Assembly: GCA_949752745.1 (NCBI GenBank)
Contig: OX457028.1
Location: 19,720,221 to 19,784,220, forward strand
DNA from: Protula sp. h YS-2021
Taxonomy: Eukaryota > Annelida > Polychaeta > Sabellida > Serpulidae
Length of the DNA stretch: 64,000 nt
Direction of reading: 5' to 3'
The number at the start of each line of letters is the position of its first letter. Position 1 is the stretch's first letter. The translations under genes were made by a program, and so were the position numbers. The notes under the pieces were generated by a model. The model was not told the DNA's origin. It was given only the letters and a program-made list of their open reading frames with translations, and searched no databases. This document shows, in pieces, positions 23,546 through 33,941 of the stretch.

Positions 23546-24166
23546 TTGGCACAAGATTCAAGTAACATTAAAAATTACAGTAGTAAAAATTACGGTGATG
23601 TGATGTTTAAATCTAAGTTCTACAACTCAGTGCTTTCCAAGTTATGCTCAAAATTAATATATTGGAACCTAGTTAGACTTCAGGAAACTACACCAAGCTG
23701 TATAGAAAGGTGGAAAAAAGAAAATATACATATGACTAATTGTGAATTCAAAGAAGTTTTTAGTAAGACAAAACATTTGACAGAAAATGTTCGGGATAGC
23801 ATATTAAACTATAAACTTATGCATAAAAACTATGCATCAAATTACATAGTCGCAAAATTTGACCCAACTGTTGCATCTTATTGTCAAAATTGTAAAGTGA
23901 AGAATGATATCATGCATATGTTTATCTCTTGTTCAAATTTAACCTTATTCTGGAGATTATTACAAAATTTCATAAATAATAACATTATGATAAAAGACAA
24001 TGTCTCATTGTCAAACAGAATGAAATTATTAGGTATTATTCGAAGCGATAGCTTGGGAGACAGAAGTTACATGGTTGATTTCATTTTTCTTCAAGCAAGA
24101 ATATTTATTCATCGTTGCAGTATTAAAAGTCGAAAATCGTACTTATTGAATACCTTGAATCTTTAA
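23546..24166 (+). pseudogene. LINE (L1/Tx1-like) ORF2 C-terminal fragment
   Basis: About 200 codons open. Contains LNYKLMHKNYASNYIV and the zinc-binding CQNCKVKNDIMHMFISC (C-x2-C-x8-H-x4-C), the zf-RVT module that ends the ORF2 protein of L1/Tx1-like non-LTR elements. The endonuclease and reverse transcriptase are missing, so this is a 5'-truncated copy, the usual fate of LINE insertions. It lies in sense orientation in the TNFR-like gene intron. Confidence 0.8.
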
Positions 24167-24339
24167 AATCGAAAGTATATTTCGAAGTATCCTAAACAAA
24201 AGGAATTTATCTAAACGTAGGTCGTTGGAAAAAACTGAACAGTTGTTATAGTAAATTCCTTTTGTTTTGTTTCTTTTCTGTCTCTGTTCTCATCCTCAGA
24301 CTGGTAAGTTCTTTAGTATAGCTTTTACACTTATTATCA

Positions 24340-24577
24340 ACTGAGTCACGAATGACTTTTAGATCTCAACTTAAAACCCATCTTTTTAAATTGTTTTATT
24401 AATATTATATTGTACTTTTTATCTCTTTTGTACATTTATACATTATATTCACTATTTATTATTGCCATTTTATGTTATATATTACTTATTTTCATATTAT
24501 TTTCACGTTCTTTGTTGCTCCTAGGGCTTTAATTAGAAATGGCGCCATACAAGAAATATGTAATAATAATAATAATA
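24340..24577 (+). mobile_element. 3' end of a second LINE
   Basis: The sequence near 24357-24401 translates as FRSQLKTHLFKLFY followed by a stop, a C-terminus common to many invertebrate non-LTR retrotransposon ORFs. About 160 bp of AT-rich 3' untranslated region and a (TAA)n tail (24561-24577) follow. This is a severely 5'-truncated copy. Confidence 0.65.
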
Positions 24578-24730
24578 TGCTAATATTGAGATTAGTTTAT
24601 TAGTAATTATTTGATCAGTGTATAAAAGAATATAGGTTTCTCCTAAACAGCAGCAAAAAGAAAATGTCACTGCACCTGCGTTGATGTGACTTATTATATA
24701 TGAATTAAAAGCATACATTGGAATAAAGTG

Positions 24731-24751
24731 ATAATAATAATAATAATAATA
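24731..24751. repeat. (TAA)n microsatellite
   Basis: Seven perfect units; possibly another LINE tail. Confidence 0.9.
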
Positions 24752-24816
24752 AAAACAGGATGTCGAAAATTCCTTGCATAATTGTTGAATGTGAGACATT
24801 ACACTTTACCATTCAG

Positions 24817-24980
24817 GGTATGAGCCAACAACCTTTGCCGAATTCGTTACGGTGGAACAGGGGCCTCGCGAAATCGGCCAAATAGCAACGGACAGCACCG
24901 ATGCCATTTACAAAACTCTTGTCTTGTTCCTTATCTTGGGTGTGACATTATATTTCATGTTTCTATTGAAGAGAACTTAA
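24817..24980 (+). CDS. BCMA/TACI-like TNF receptor, transmembrane terminal exon
   Basis: Follows a good acceptor and continues the phase-1 codon of the cysteine-rich exon. It encodes about 30 residues of extracellular stalk rich in Thr/Glu, then a single hydrophobic span (TLVLFLILGVTLYFMFLL) and a three-residue cytoplasmic end KRT before TAA. The whole protein would be about 100 residues from the ATG at 22958. With almost no tail it lacks any death domain or TRAF-binding motif, so it may act as a decoy or co-receptor, or longer isoforms may exist. Function is inferred from the domain only. Confidence 0.72.
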
Positions 24981-25103
24981 AACCAAAGCCCGCAGATAAT
25001 CGACCACAGAAGACTTTTTCAATACAAAATCACAAGGATAAATGATAATCGACATTTGAAAATGATTCGATTCTTGGTGTACTGTGCAACTGAAAACCAG
25101 TGG

Positions 25104-25988
25104 CCGTATTCACGAACATCTAAGTTTATTTTCTTAGATATTAAACTTAGATCTCAAGATTAAATTTGCCTAAGTTTACTTACTTACATCATATTCACAG
25201 AAGTAAACTTACGTAGGTTCAGAAACTTACATTCTAAGTTCAATATTGCAAAATTTTCATTAATATAGTGCGACTAATCGTGATCGCATAAACTGGTTGT
25301 GAATGTAAATATCGGAGGCCGATGAAAACTTTTAGATGTTTCGGGACGGCAAAGCTTCTTCTTGTTTCCGACTCCAAATTGTCGAGATTTTCCACCAAAA
25401 AATGAATACTATCTCTGGAAAATCTAGATCGACTTAAGAGTTCAAATGGATTTCTCCTATCTGGAAAACTTAGATCTCAAGATTAAATTTGCGTAAGTTT
25501 ACTTACTTACATCATATTCACAGAAGTAAACTTACGTAGGTTCAGCAACTTACATTCTAAGTTCAATATTGCAAAATTTTCATTAATATAGTACGACTAA
25601 TCGTGATCGCATAAACGGGTTGTGAATGTAAATATCGGAGGCCGATGAAAACTTTTAGATGTTTCGGGACGGCAAAGCTTCTTCTTGTTTCCGACTCCAA
25701 ATTGTCGAGATTTTCCACCAAAAAATGAATACTATCTCTGAAAAATCTAAATCGAGTTAAGAGTTCAAATGGATTTCTCCTATCTGGAAACACTCTTTCC
25801 CTCCTAAAAACCCTTTCATATTCTCCTTTTAATCTCAATAAAATCATTGTTGCCAAGGTAAACAAAACACTTCGGCTTTTTAAATATAGGGTTGGATTGA
25901 ACTTAGAAATCTAAGTGTAGTTCGAACTAAACTCAGAATTTTGAACTTAAACTTGAGTGTAAGTTTAAACTTACATTTTGTGAATACT
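25104..25988. mobile_element. PIF/Harbinger-derived element
   Basis: Imperfect terminal inverted repeats: CCGTATTCACGAACATCTAA at the left, and AGTATTCACAAAATGTAAG read inward from the right. Extra inverted AACTTACATT/AAGTTTA blocks lie inside each end. The left 324 bp (25143-25466) is repeated in tandem at 25467-25790 with few changes. A partial transposase frame lies on the minus strand. It is defective. Confidence 0.7.
25563..25865 (-). pseudogene. Harbinger transposase N-terminal fragment
   Basis: A 100-codon frame with ERVFPDRRNPFELL and RFRFFRDSIHFLVENL, as in the N-terminal part of HARBI1-type transposases (the 'R-F-R-F-x-R-x-S-I' helix). The DDE catalytic region is absent. A degraded second copy of part of it lies in the left unit of the tandem duplication. 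Confidence 0.7.
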
Positions 25989-26639
25989 TACAGACAAATT
26001 TCAGTTTGAAAAAATGGAACGAAGAATGGTCTGAATAGAATCCAAGGCAATCCGCAAACATATGATTAGTAGATAAAAGTGAACATTATTTAGCCCGTCA
26101 AATGATAATAATAACCTGTGAAACGAATCGTTAAGATTAACATTTTCTAGATTAGACTAATATTCCGCTTGTTTCGTTTTGGCGAATTCCGGTTTATAAA
26201 AAGGCTCCAAAAAGTTTTCGCTCATTTCCGCCTACTTTCGTTCTGAACTGTCGAGTTTAATAAATCACCCTGTTGTTTAATAAAATGTGGACACTCGCAA
26301 TGGGAATTCATTGTCTCACACCAGTAACCGGCAATTGAATATAGAAACCAGCCGCGTGCGTCTGTCGCCAACTTTTTTCCGGTACATATCCCTTAAACTA
26401 CTTGTTGGATCAACTCCAATTTGACACACCTTAACACTGCCTTTCTTTTCCAAGCAAAATAACGGTTGAACAAAACAGCACAGCTTATGGGCGTTACGCG
26501 AGTCCTGCCTGCATAGAGAAAAAGTGCTAGTCCTTTCAATCAATAAAGCCGTTGAGCCAAAATAACAAAGCAGATGAACCTTGTAAGCTGCGCCATAAGC
26601 TCTGTACTTAGTTTTATCACAGGCTATACGGCTTGTTAA
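25989..26639. other. No recognisable gene
   Basis: AT-rich. A 75-codon minus-strand frame (26543-26316) shows no motif. Confidence 0.45.
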
Positions 26640-26743
26640 AAAAAAACTTGTTGTTCAAGAAATAATAAGCTGTTCAAAGAAATATTTTTAACTTTTAATG
26701 TTTGTCAAGTGTTGAAGATTTCGCTTGCGAAATGAGGTTCTAG
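26640..26743 (+). mobile_element. R1 element, 3' terminal fragment (copy 5)
   Basis: Contains TTTGTCAAGTGTT, a stem-loop around TTCGCTTGCGAA and the terminal GGTTCTAG followed by T. Only the last 100 bp are present. The next element (H copy 3) starts one base after its end. Confidence 0.65.
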
Positions 26744-26744
26744 T

Positions 26745-27359
26745 TCCCACTTGGTATTGAAAATGCCAAATGGGGATGGATTTCCTCGTACTCTTCACCT
26801 ATTTTTTTCCTCCCTTTTTAATTTTTTTCTTCTTCCGCCGAAGCTGAAGCTAGACCAACCAAACTTGGTACATGCATAAAGGGCCATCTGAAGTGGTGCG
26901 CCTGATATAAATTTTTGACCTTGACTTTACTGGTCAAGGTCAAATAGCGAAGAAGGTCAGTCGGTTTTCAGACATCTACTGCAAGGCCGTTGAAGCTAGA
27001 AAAGCCAAACTTAGCACATATATAAAGACGATGTGATCTGAGGCACCCGTTAAAAATTTTTGAAATTGACCTTTATGGCCAAGGTCAAATCGCGAAAAAC
27101 GTTTTTTACGACAAAAAGTGATCTATCTCGAAAACGGTAAGACATACAACAATTTTGACCTCATTTTCGACCTCCACCCCCTATGCGACGATTCGTAAGG
27201 TATAACTTAAGGTGTCCATGACCTCCAGGTCACTTTCGAGCCCCAAACCGAAAGTTGGCCTTGATCTCGAAAACGGTAAGAGATAGAGCAATCGGTTTCC
27301 AGACGTCTCATCCAAGAGCGCTGAAGCTAAACCAACCAAACTTGGCACATGTATGGAGT
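26745..27359 (+). mobile_element. H element copy 3, left part (split by Gypsy)
   Basis: Starts TCCCACTTGG after a T and contains AGGTCA-type repeats and the 'tctcgaaaacggtaagaga' unit. It stops at 'tatggag' where the Gypsy LTR begins and resumes at 39706 with 'gagggtcatctgaag'. The uninterrupted order is shown by the homologous segment at 26880. Confidence 0.75.
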
Positions 27360-28238
27360 TAATTGGCTTAATATTTTTGGAATTAATTTGTCAGTAATTT
27401 AATCGTGATTGTGCAGTGGGATCGGACACACAATTTGCCAATGCTTGTATGTACACGTCCCAACATCGCTGCATGGTGGTGAAGTAAAGCAGTTCGCCCC
27501 CACCTTGTTTGTGGTGGCGAGGTGTGGCTGCTCTCCCCCACTTTGCGGTGTGGTGGCGATGCTGGTACACGCCCCCACCTTGCACTGTGGTGACGAGGCG
27601 TGGCTGCGCTCCCCCACTCTGCTGTATGGTTGTGAGGTGTGGCAAGCTCCCCCACTTTGCTGTGTGGTGGCGATGCTGGTACACGCCCCCACCTTGCACT
27701 GTGGTGGCGAGGTATTGGTACTCTCCCCATTGGTGGAGACGTGAGTGCACTTCCCCACCTAGCACTGGTGGCGAGGTACAGCTTCGCTCCCCCACTTTGC
27801 TGTGTGCTGGAGAGATGAAGCTGCACGCTCCCACCTTGCTGTTTGGTGGCGAGTGAATGTGTATCTCTCCCCTAGCATGGTGGTGCGTTATGTTGTGTTG
27901 GTTAACAAAGAGCGCGTGCTTGTGTGTTCGCCCCCACCTGGTGAGACGTTTTACTCCCCCCTAATGATTCCGTCTCTCGATGTTAAACTGGGTGGTGGTG
28001 GTATTGCATCCCCACCCATGTGAATGAAATGGGGAAGCAACATCACGCCACCCTAGAATGAGAATCCGAGTAAAAAAAAGAATTGAAAGAATTGACTTAG
28101 GTTTTTGGGTTTGGAGTCGTTGCGTTACAGCGGAGTGTAAAATAAAGTAGTGTAGAAATTAGACAGTGCTCTTGCGTTATTATTCGTCTTCTTATTCGAG
28201 CAACTCACACATAAAAATATCAAAATACGATCCCAACA
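27360..28238 (+). repeat. Gypsy 5' LTR (long form)
   Basis: Ends CCCAACA, matching the 3' LTR. The start has TAATTGGC where the 3' LTR has TGTTGGC, so its TG is mutated. At 879 bp it is about 350 bp longer than the 3' LTR because of an expanded minisatellite. An AATAAA signal lies near 28140. Outside the minisatellite the LTRs look about 95% alike. Confidence 0.9.
27490..27850. repeat. ~38-bp minisatellite in the 5' LTR
   Basis: About ten units built on CCCCCACCTTGCTGTGTGG then TGGCGAGG, alternating two subtypes. Only one unit remains in the 3' LTR. Each unit can fold, since CCCACC and GGTGG are complementary. The long frames on both strands here are products of the repeat. Confidence 0.88.
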
Positions 28239-28241
28239 AAT

Positions 28242-28256
28242 TGGTGGAGATGCCGG
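28242..28256 (+). promoter_or_regulatory. Primer binding site, tRNA-Ala type
   Basis: TGGTGGAGATGCCGG starts three bases after the LTR end. It is complementary to the 3' end of animal alanine tRNAs (…CCGGCATCTCCACCA). Confidence 0.82.
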
Positions 28257-28266
28257 TTTGAAATAG

Positions 28267-29454
28267 ATGGAAACACGGTTAAGAAAAAATAAAAAATTAC
28301 TCTACGAATTGGAACATTTACACAGAATACGAAATGGAACATCTGAACAGGATTCTCGTACTTAAACTGACAATTTACAGAGCGAAAATTTAACGGATTT
28401 TAAAACTGATGAAATTGTGCTTGAGGATACTAGTGTAGACCATAATAACTTTGAACTTGCCATGGAGCAATTTGATGAAATTAGAGGTGCCCTTAACAAG
28501 GTAACAAGTGACATACGTGATGTTCAGGGACGTCTTCAAGGAAATCAGGCAGACTGGTTAAAACCACCTTCGTTTCACGGACTAGCCAGCGAAGATGCCA
28601 GAACATGGCTTCACAAATTCGATGGTTATGTAGCCCTTAAGAACTTAAATCCGGAACAAGGAGCACAGTATTTTCGGATGAGTCTGAATGGCCCTGCATT
28701 CCAATGGGTCCAGGGATTAGACACAAATACAACACTGGACAATCTAAGAGCACAGTTTACACAGAAATATGTTACAGCTCCTACACTTCAATAAAGATTG
28801 CGACAGGAATTTGATGCGAGAGTCCAACTGCCGGGTGAGCGTGTTGATACTTATATCAATGACGTAAAATCTCTAGGCGCTAGACTGCAAAAGACAGACA
28901 TTGAGATCAGAGACGCGATTATAAGAGGTTTGAATGCACCCTTGAAAGCATTTGTAGTTGGCTCTGAGCCTGAAACTGCTGATCAAGCAGAAGAAAAAGC
29001 GAAATTTTGTGAAGTAGTCGAAAGCGCTAAAATTTCTGGATCCAGCTCTGTGAGTGCCCTAAAGAAGTACGATGAAGATGGGGTGAAACAACTTACTGCC
29101 ATTATCAAACAACAACAGGAGAAAGATGAAAATCTGCAAACCACGCTTAACACGCTCACCAACGTTCTCCAAACGATGAATATTTCTCAACAGCACCCCA
29201 GAAGCCAGACACCATCAAGACGATCGAATGCCGTCATGCGTAGATTCGCTCGACCGTCAGTTGCAGTTAATAACGTTGATTTTCGTTGTCGTTACTGCAA
29301 TAAAATTGAGCATTTTGTCAGAGAATGTCAGAGAAACCAAGGCGGGACTTTCGATAAAGGCCGCGGGCGAAACAATATGAGAAAGAATTTTTCGCCTGCC
29401 AAACCCAGATTTCAGCAACCGACCGGCCATGGAGCATTTAGAAGGCAACAGTAG
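28267..29454 (+). pseudogene. Gypsy gag
   Basis: A single frame from the ATG just after the primer site, broken by in-frame stops at 28363 and 28792. Contains WLKPPSFHGLASEDARTWL, a Gypsy capsid-type segment, and FRMSLNGPAFQWVQGL. A C-terminal zinc knuckle CRYCNKIEHFVREC (C-x2-C-x4-H-x4-C) is followed by a basic tail. Length (about 395 codons) is normal for Gypsy gag. Two simple nonsense changes with no frameshift imply modest decay. Confidence 0.85.
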
Positions 29455-29498
29455 GAAAACTAAGCTGCCCTGTCGTTACTCAAGCAAACGATGGGGCT

Positions 29499-30216
29499 AT
29501 GAAATGTGACTTCAGAAAGGTAACTTTGAATTTGATTGACAGAAACTGTATCAAGGTGACAATCAATGGTAAAGAGCTACATGCTCTAATCGATACTGGT
29601 TCTAATTTTTCTTTGGTTGGTGAGTCATTTTTCCAAAAATTTCCAGAGTTAATTAAACAATTTCAGCCTTGTGAACATTATGCGAGCCAAAGCTGATATT
29701 TCTGGTACCGTTAGCGGCAAAGCGGTGTTACGCAAAAGAGGCTTGGTTAGTGCAAATAGTTATGTTATAATCAAGAAGGGTCATAAGTTTTTACCTGTTA
29801 GAATAGCAAATTTAACTAGTCAGCACCAAACCTTATTCCCAAAATTCAGACTTGCGTATTTTGTACTGGCAGACAGTACGGAAGTACTTAAAAAATTCTC
29901 TAGTTCTCCCACAAACCGCAAATACGAGCAGGCAAGTGGTGTGACTAGAAGATCTTACGTTAACGTCAGCGAGCTCAATCCGCCTATCGTCCACGAACAC
30001 GAATTCTGTATTGTCGAAAGTAGTCTTAACCCACAACAAAAAACCAAATTACTTCAACTTTTAGCTGAATATGATGACTTGTTTAAAAAACCAGGGCAAC
30101 CACTCGGGTATATAAACAAAATTAAACATGACATTCAACTCGAAAAAGGAGCAAGACCTTTTAAATCAGTGCCATACCGTATGTCTCCAAACCAAAGGAA
30201 AGAGGTAACAAGATAA
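29499..30216 (+). pseudogene. Gypsy protease and pol linker
   Basis: Starts with an aspartic protease: LHALIDTGSNFSLV carries the DTGS active site. A frameshift near 29680 moves the reading into the next frame, which passes through a conserved linker (VIIKKGHKFLPVRIANLT, NPQQKTKLLQLLAEYDDLF) to the start of the reverse transcriptase (PYRMSPNQRKEV). A TAA at 30214 interrupts it. Confidence 0.85.
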
Positions 30217-31018
30217 TTGCAAGAAATGCTCGAGCAAGGTATCTGTAGGGAATCTGTTAGTCCGTTTGCATCACCCGTTTTACTTGTACGCAAAGCTGAT
30301 AGTTCCCAACGTTTTGTTGTAAACATGAGAAAGCTTAACGCTCTAACAGTTAAAGATTCCCATCCTCTGCCCAGAGTTGACGATGCTTTGGACAGTCTTT
30401 ATGGGTCAAAATTTTTCGAGAGTTTAGATTTGCAATCAGGATATTGGCAAGTTGAGGTCACCGAGAAGTCAAAACCCTTGACCGCTTTTATAACCCATGA
30501 CGGACTCTACGAATTCAACCGCATGCCATTTGGCTTGACGAATGCACCAAGTACGTTCAGCCGTTTGATGATGCAAGTGCTACATGGCTTGACATGGGAA
30601 ATATGCTTGGTGTACTTTGATGATGTCATCATATTTGCACCCACTTATGACGAATTCTTGAGGTGAATACGTATGGTTCTAGACAGATTTCGAGATGCAA
30701 ATCTCAAGCTGAAAGCAAATAAATGCACTTTCGGCCAACCCCGTGTCAAATTTTTAAGGCATATCGTTTCGTCACACTGAATTAGCACTGATCCACAAAA
30801 GTGCCAAGCTGTTCAAGATTTCCCAGTTCCAAAGAAGTTGAAAGATGTTCGATCATTCCTTGGGCTCACAAATTATTATTCACGCTTTGTCCAAAATTAC
30901 CGCATCATGGCGCGACCGTTGTACAGGTTAACGAAGAAAAACATTCAATTCGTTTGGAATTCAGAATGTCAGAAGGCTTTTGATGACCTAAAAGCCTCGC
31001 TACAAAAACCTCCAGTAC
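30217..31018 (+). pseudogene. Gypsy reverse transcriptase
   Basis: Same frame after the stop: GICRESVSPFASPVLLVRK, FESLDLQSGYWQV (first catalytic Asp), FNRMPFGLTNAPSTF and VYFDDVIIF (the YFDD catalytic box). A TGA at 30664 and another stop near 30778 follow, then DVRSFLGLTNYYSRFV and the thumb/connection. The frame reaches FDDLKASLQKPPV, where the RNase H should begin, and is cut there. Confidence 0.92.
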
Positions 31019-32591
31019 AAAGGCTGTTGCCTCTGCACGCACGGTAGCTAAAAGACAAAAGGCAAAGAGAGATCCAGAGGAAGTGCATGTAAAGGCAAGG
31101 CTTAGAATTTTAGGTGAGCGACTTAAAAACTCTTCTAGCAGTAGAACACCATCTATTGTAGAGCTGCCCAGACCGACCACACCCAAACAATTGAGACAAT
31201 GGCAACTAAGAGAAGAGTGGATGTTGCGGATGATCAAATTCTTGGAGGAGGAACATTTACCAGGTGATGCGAGACTGGCAAGAGCTGTTGCAGCGGAATC
31301 CCCGGATTACTTTATGCATGAAGGGGTCTTGTACAGATTATATGTACCCCCACATTCTAGTGAGAATGACCCACGAATTCGCATTCAGCTATGTGTTCCA
31401 CAGGAATTAAAATTCGACGTGTTTACCCAACAACACGGCGATCTGGCTGGAGCACACTATGATGCGGCAAGAACATATGCAACTCTGCGTCTTAATTTCT
31501 TTTGGAAAGGTATGCAGAGTGAATGTAGGAAATGGGTAGCCTCCTGTGAAGATTGTCAACAAAGAAAGAAACCTCCAGTACCATATAAAGCCCCCTTACA
31601 GCCGCTGCCGATTGCAAGAATTGGTCAAAGATGGGCAGTGGATATTGTTGGTCCGCTGAAACCATCTGCTGACGGGATGACACATATTCTGGTTTTCACG
31701 GAATATGCCACTGGAATGGTGGAAGCTTTTCCAATACCGCATACAAACGCGCCCCTCATCGCCCGAGTGTTTATAGATGAAATCTGTGTGCGTTATTCAC
31801 CACCAGAGTATTTGCCATCTGATCGCGGAGCAAACTTTCTCTCGGAAGTAGTGAAAACTGCTTGCAAGTTAATTGGAACCAAAAGATTAATGACGAGCAG
31901 TTACAACCCAAAATGCGACGGATTGGTTGAGAAATTTAACCAGACCCTCGTAAAGAATCTCTCTATGTTTGCACACAAGAATGGTCGGGACTGGTCAAAC
32001 TTCATAAGACCTATTGTGTACAGCTACAATACCAGTGTATGTATCAAAAGCACACACTATTCCCCTTTCTACCTCATTTATGGCAGAGATCCACGGACGT
32101 TTATATCTCACAGTTTACCGCAGGTAGATGATAGTGGTTTGACACCGGATGTCCGTGCTCAGATAGCAGAGGTAGTCCAAAGGCTGGAATTTGCCCATAA
32201 CGACGCCAAATCACATTAAGAAAGGCACCGAGAACGTATGAAGCAGTACTATGATCGCGATGCGAAATGTCACAAATATTCTGTCGGTGACCGTGTATGG
32301 GGTTATTTCCCCTATGTACAACACAAGGGAGTGAAGAAATTTTACAAAGGATTTTCAGGCCCATATGTTATCATAGAAAAGACAGGTCCAGTGAATTTCA
32401 GATTGCTGCGCTCATATGACTACAAACCACTGTCAAGTGTTGTCCATGTGAACCGTCTGAAACCGTATATACATCGCGAACTGCTACCCCCAAACCCCGA
32501 CGAGCTCATTGAAAATGTAGACGTTGCACCGTGTGAAGAACTTCACCAGCTTGACCAACATGAGTTGGAGACAAAACAGATGGTGAGTTAA
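31019..32591 (+). pseudogene. Gypsy integrase (RNase H missing)
   Basis: After the deletion point the frame has a basic linker, the zinc domain (QQHGDLAGAHYDAART ... CEDCQ, HHCC type) and the core with catalytic Asp in WAVDIVGPL, Asp in SDRGANF and Glu in CDGLVEKFNQT. A TAA at 32217 splits it from the C-terminal part, which has VGDRVWGYFPY and the GPYVIIEK (GPY/F-type) module. It stops at 32589. About 500 bp coding for RNase H is absent between the reverse transcriptase and this segment. Confidence 0.92.
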
Positions 32592-32902
32592 CAAACTAAC
32601 AAAAAGAAGGTCAGGAAAATGTTATAAACATAAAAGCAACCGAGAAAATTTTTCCCAATGACACATCTGGACAAGCTGCGGGAAAACTAAAAGATTATGA
32701 CAGAAATGATTATGAATCAGATTAATGTGGAGATCCGAGAACAAAAACTTTACAAAGCGAGCAGTTAAATAACCCAGAAGTAATTCACGATGGGAAGACA
32801 AGGATCACAAGTAAAGAACCCGCTGATAACACCGCTCGAAAAGTTATTCGCAATTCTAAAGAGCCACGTTCCTCACTTCGTCCTCAGCGACGCAGGAAAC
32901 GA
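32592..32902 (+). other. Decayed pol linker
   Basis: Joins the integrase to the chromodomain; Lys/Asn-rich with several stops in all frames. No separate gene. Confidence 0.6.
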
Positions 32903-33151
32903 GTGCACATCCCAGGAGGTATTATCGGACCAGAGTTAGAAAGCAAATCTCTAAGCCATGAGCCCCTTTATAATATAGAGAAGGTAATACGAGGTAGGTT
33001 TAAGAATAACAACAGGGAATATCTGGTTAAATGGGAAGGATTTCCCTACACAGACTTATCATGGGTCTCGTACGATGATCTAAATGAATTTACGAAGAAA
33101 TATGTGGATACGCATTCTCTGCGTATGACGGATTGTCCCCGCACATATTAG
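32903..33151 (+). pseudogene. Chromodomain at the end of pol
   Basis: An 82-codon frame, shifted relative to the integrase, with PLYNIEKVIRGRF, EYLVKWEGFPYTDLSW and a following acidic segment. This is the chromodomain fold: first aromatic (Y), the YLVKW strand and the W after the loop are kept, while the usual WE is WV. In chromoviruses this module sits at the integrase C-terminus and guides insertion to modified chromatin. Its presence together with an env gene is unusual. Confidence 0.85.
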
Positions 33152-33941
33152 TTAGCCCCATTACTCACTACGTGGAGCTCATTTTTTTTCTCTCTCTCTC
33201 TCACTCAAATAACATCAGCATATATTCATATGAAGAAAGGTGCTAAATTCAATTAAGGGTGCAAGCTTATTAGTCATACTGTAAGAGTTTATTTTGTTCT
33301 CAATTTAGAGGATTCATTTTACTTTTGTTGCCGGAACATAGGAAAGTGCACTTTGGTGGTTGCGGAATTGATCACTCCGAAACCTCAAGAGTTAAGAACT
33401 AAAAAGAAAAAAAAGAAAAAGAAAAAAAAGAAAAGAAAGAATGCTAAACCGCCTCCCTCTCTGCAACTCAAAATAAGGACAAACAAATTACGCTTGCCTC
33501 CCCCTCTCTTCACCACAAACCTTCACCACCAACATCCCCCTCCTCCCCCCTCCCTTCTCCCCCCTCCAATTATCAGTAGCTACGCTTCCCCCACTTCACC
33601 TAACCCACCTCTATATCACTTCATTAATATTCAACTTCACCACCGTCCCCTCCCCCCTCCCTCCACCCCGAAACATACATCACTATTTTTTTTTGTTACG
33701 TCTGAGTAAAAAGGGCATTATCAACTTAGAACTTGTGCCATAAGCAGCTGCATAAAAACTATTAAGTTGGCACGAACTAAGTTCGAGAACTATTTTACAA
33801 GGAATTATCTTTAAGTAAATGCTAAATCACTTAGGATAGGTGCGTGTTATTGCTTGAACTCGTTTAACTTTGACCTCTGTAGACCAGTGCAGTCTGAAAT
33901 AAGGATAGTTGGTCCACGTGTTATTACCTAAAGCTACTAGA
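33152..33941. other. pol-env spacer, low complexity
   Basis: CT-rich (33183-33205), A/G-rich (33400-33440) and C-rich (33530-33680) tracts. Any splice acceptor for an env messenger should lie here. The frame at 33353-33709 is low-complexity only. Confidence 0.55.

Larger units (their letters stand above)
23097..24816 (+). other. Intron of the TNFR-like gene, filled with LINE debris
   Basis: GT (gtgagtaac) to AG (accattcag). It holds two LINE fragments and a TAA microsatellite, which account for most of its length. Confidence 0.7.

Noticed and set aside
27383..27856. Long open frames on both strands in the Gypsy 5' LTR
   Set aside because: All derive from the 38-bp minisatellite, which lacks stops in several frames. 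They are absent from the 3' LTR.
33353..33709. 118-codon Lys- and Pro-rich frame
   Set aside because: Low-complexity A-rich and C-rich tracts between pol and env of the Gypsy element.
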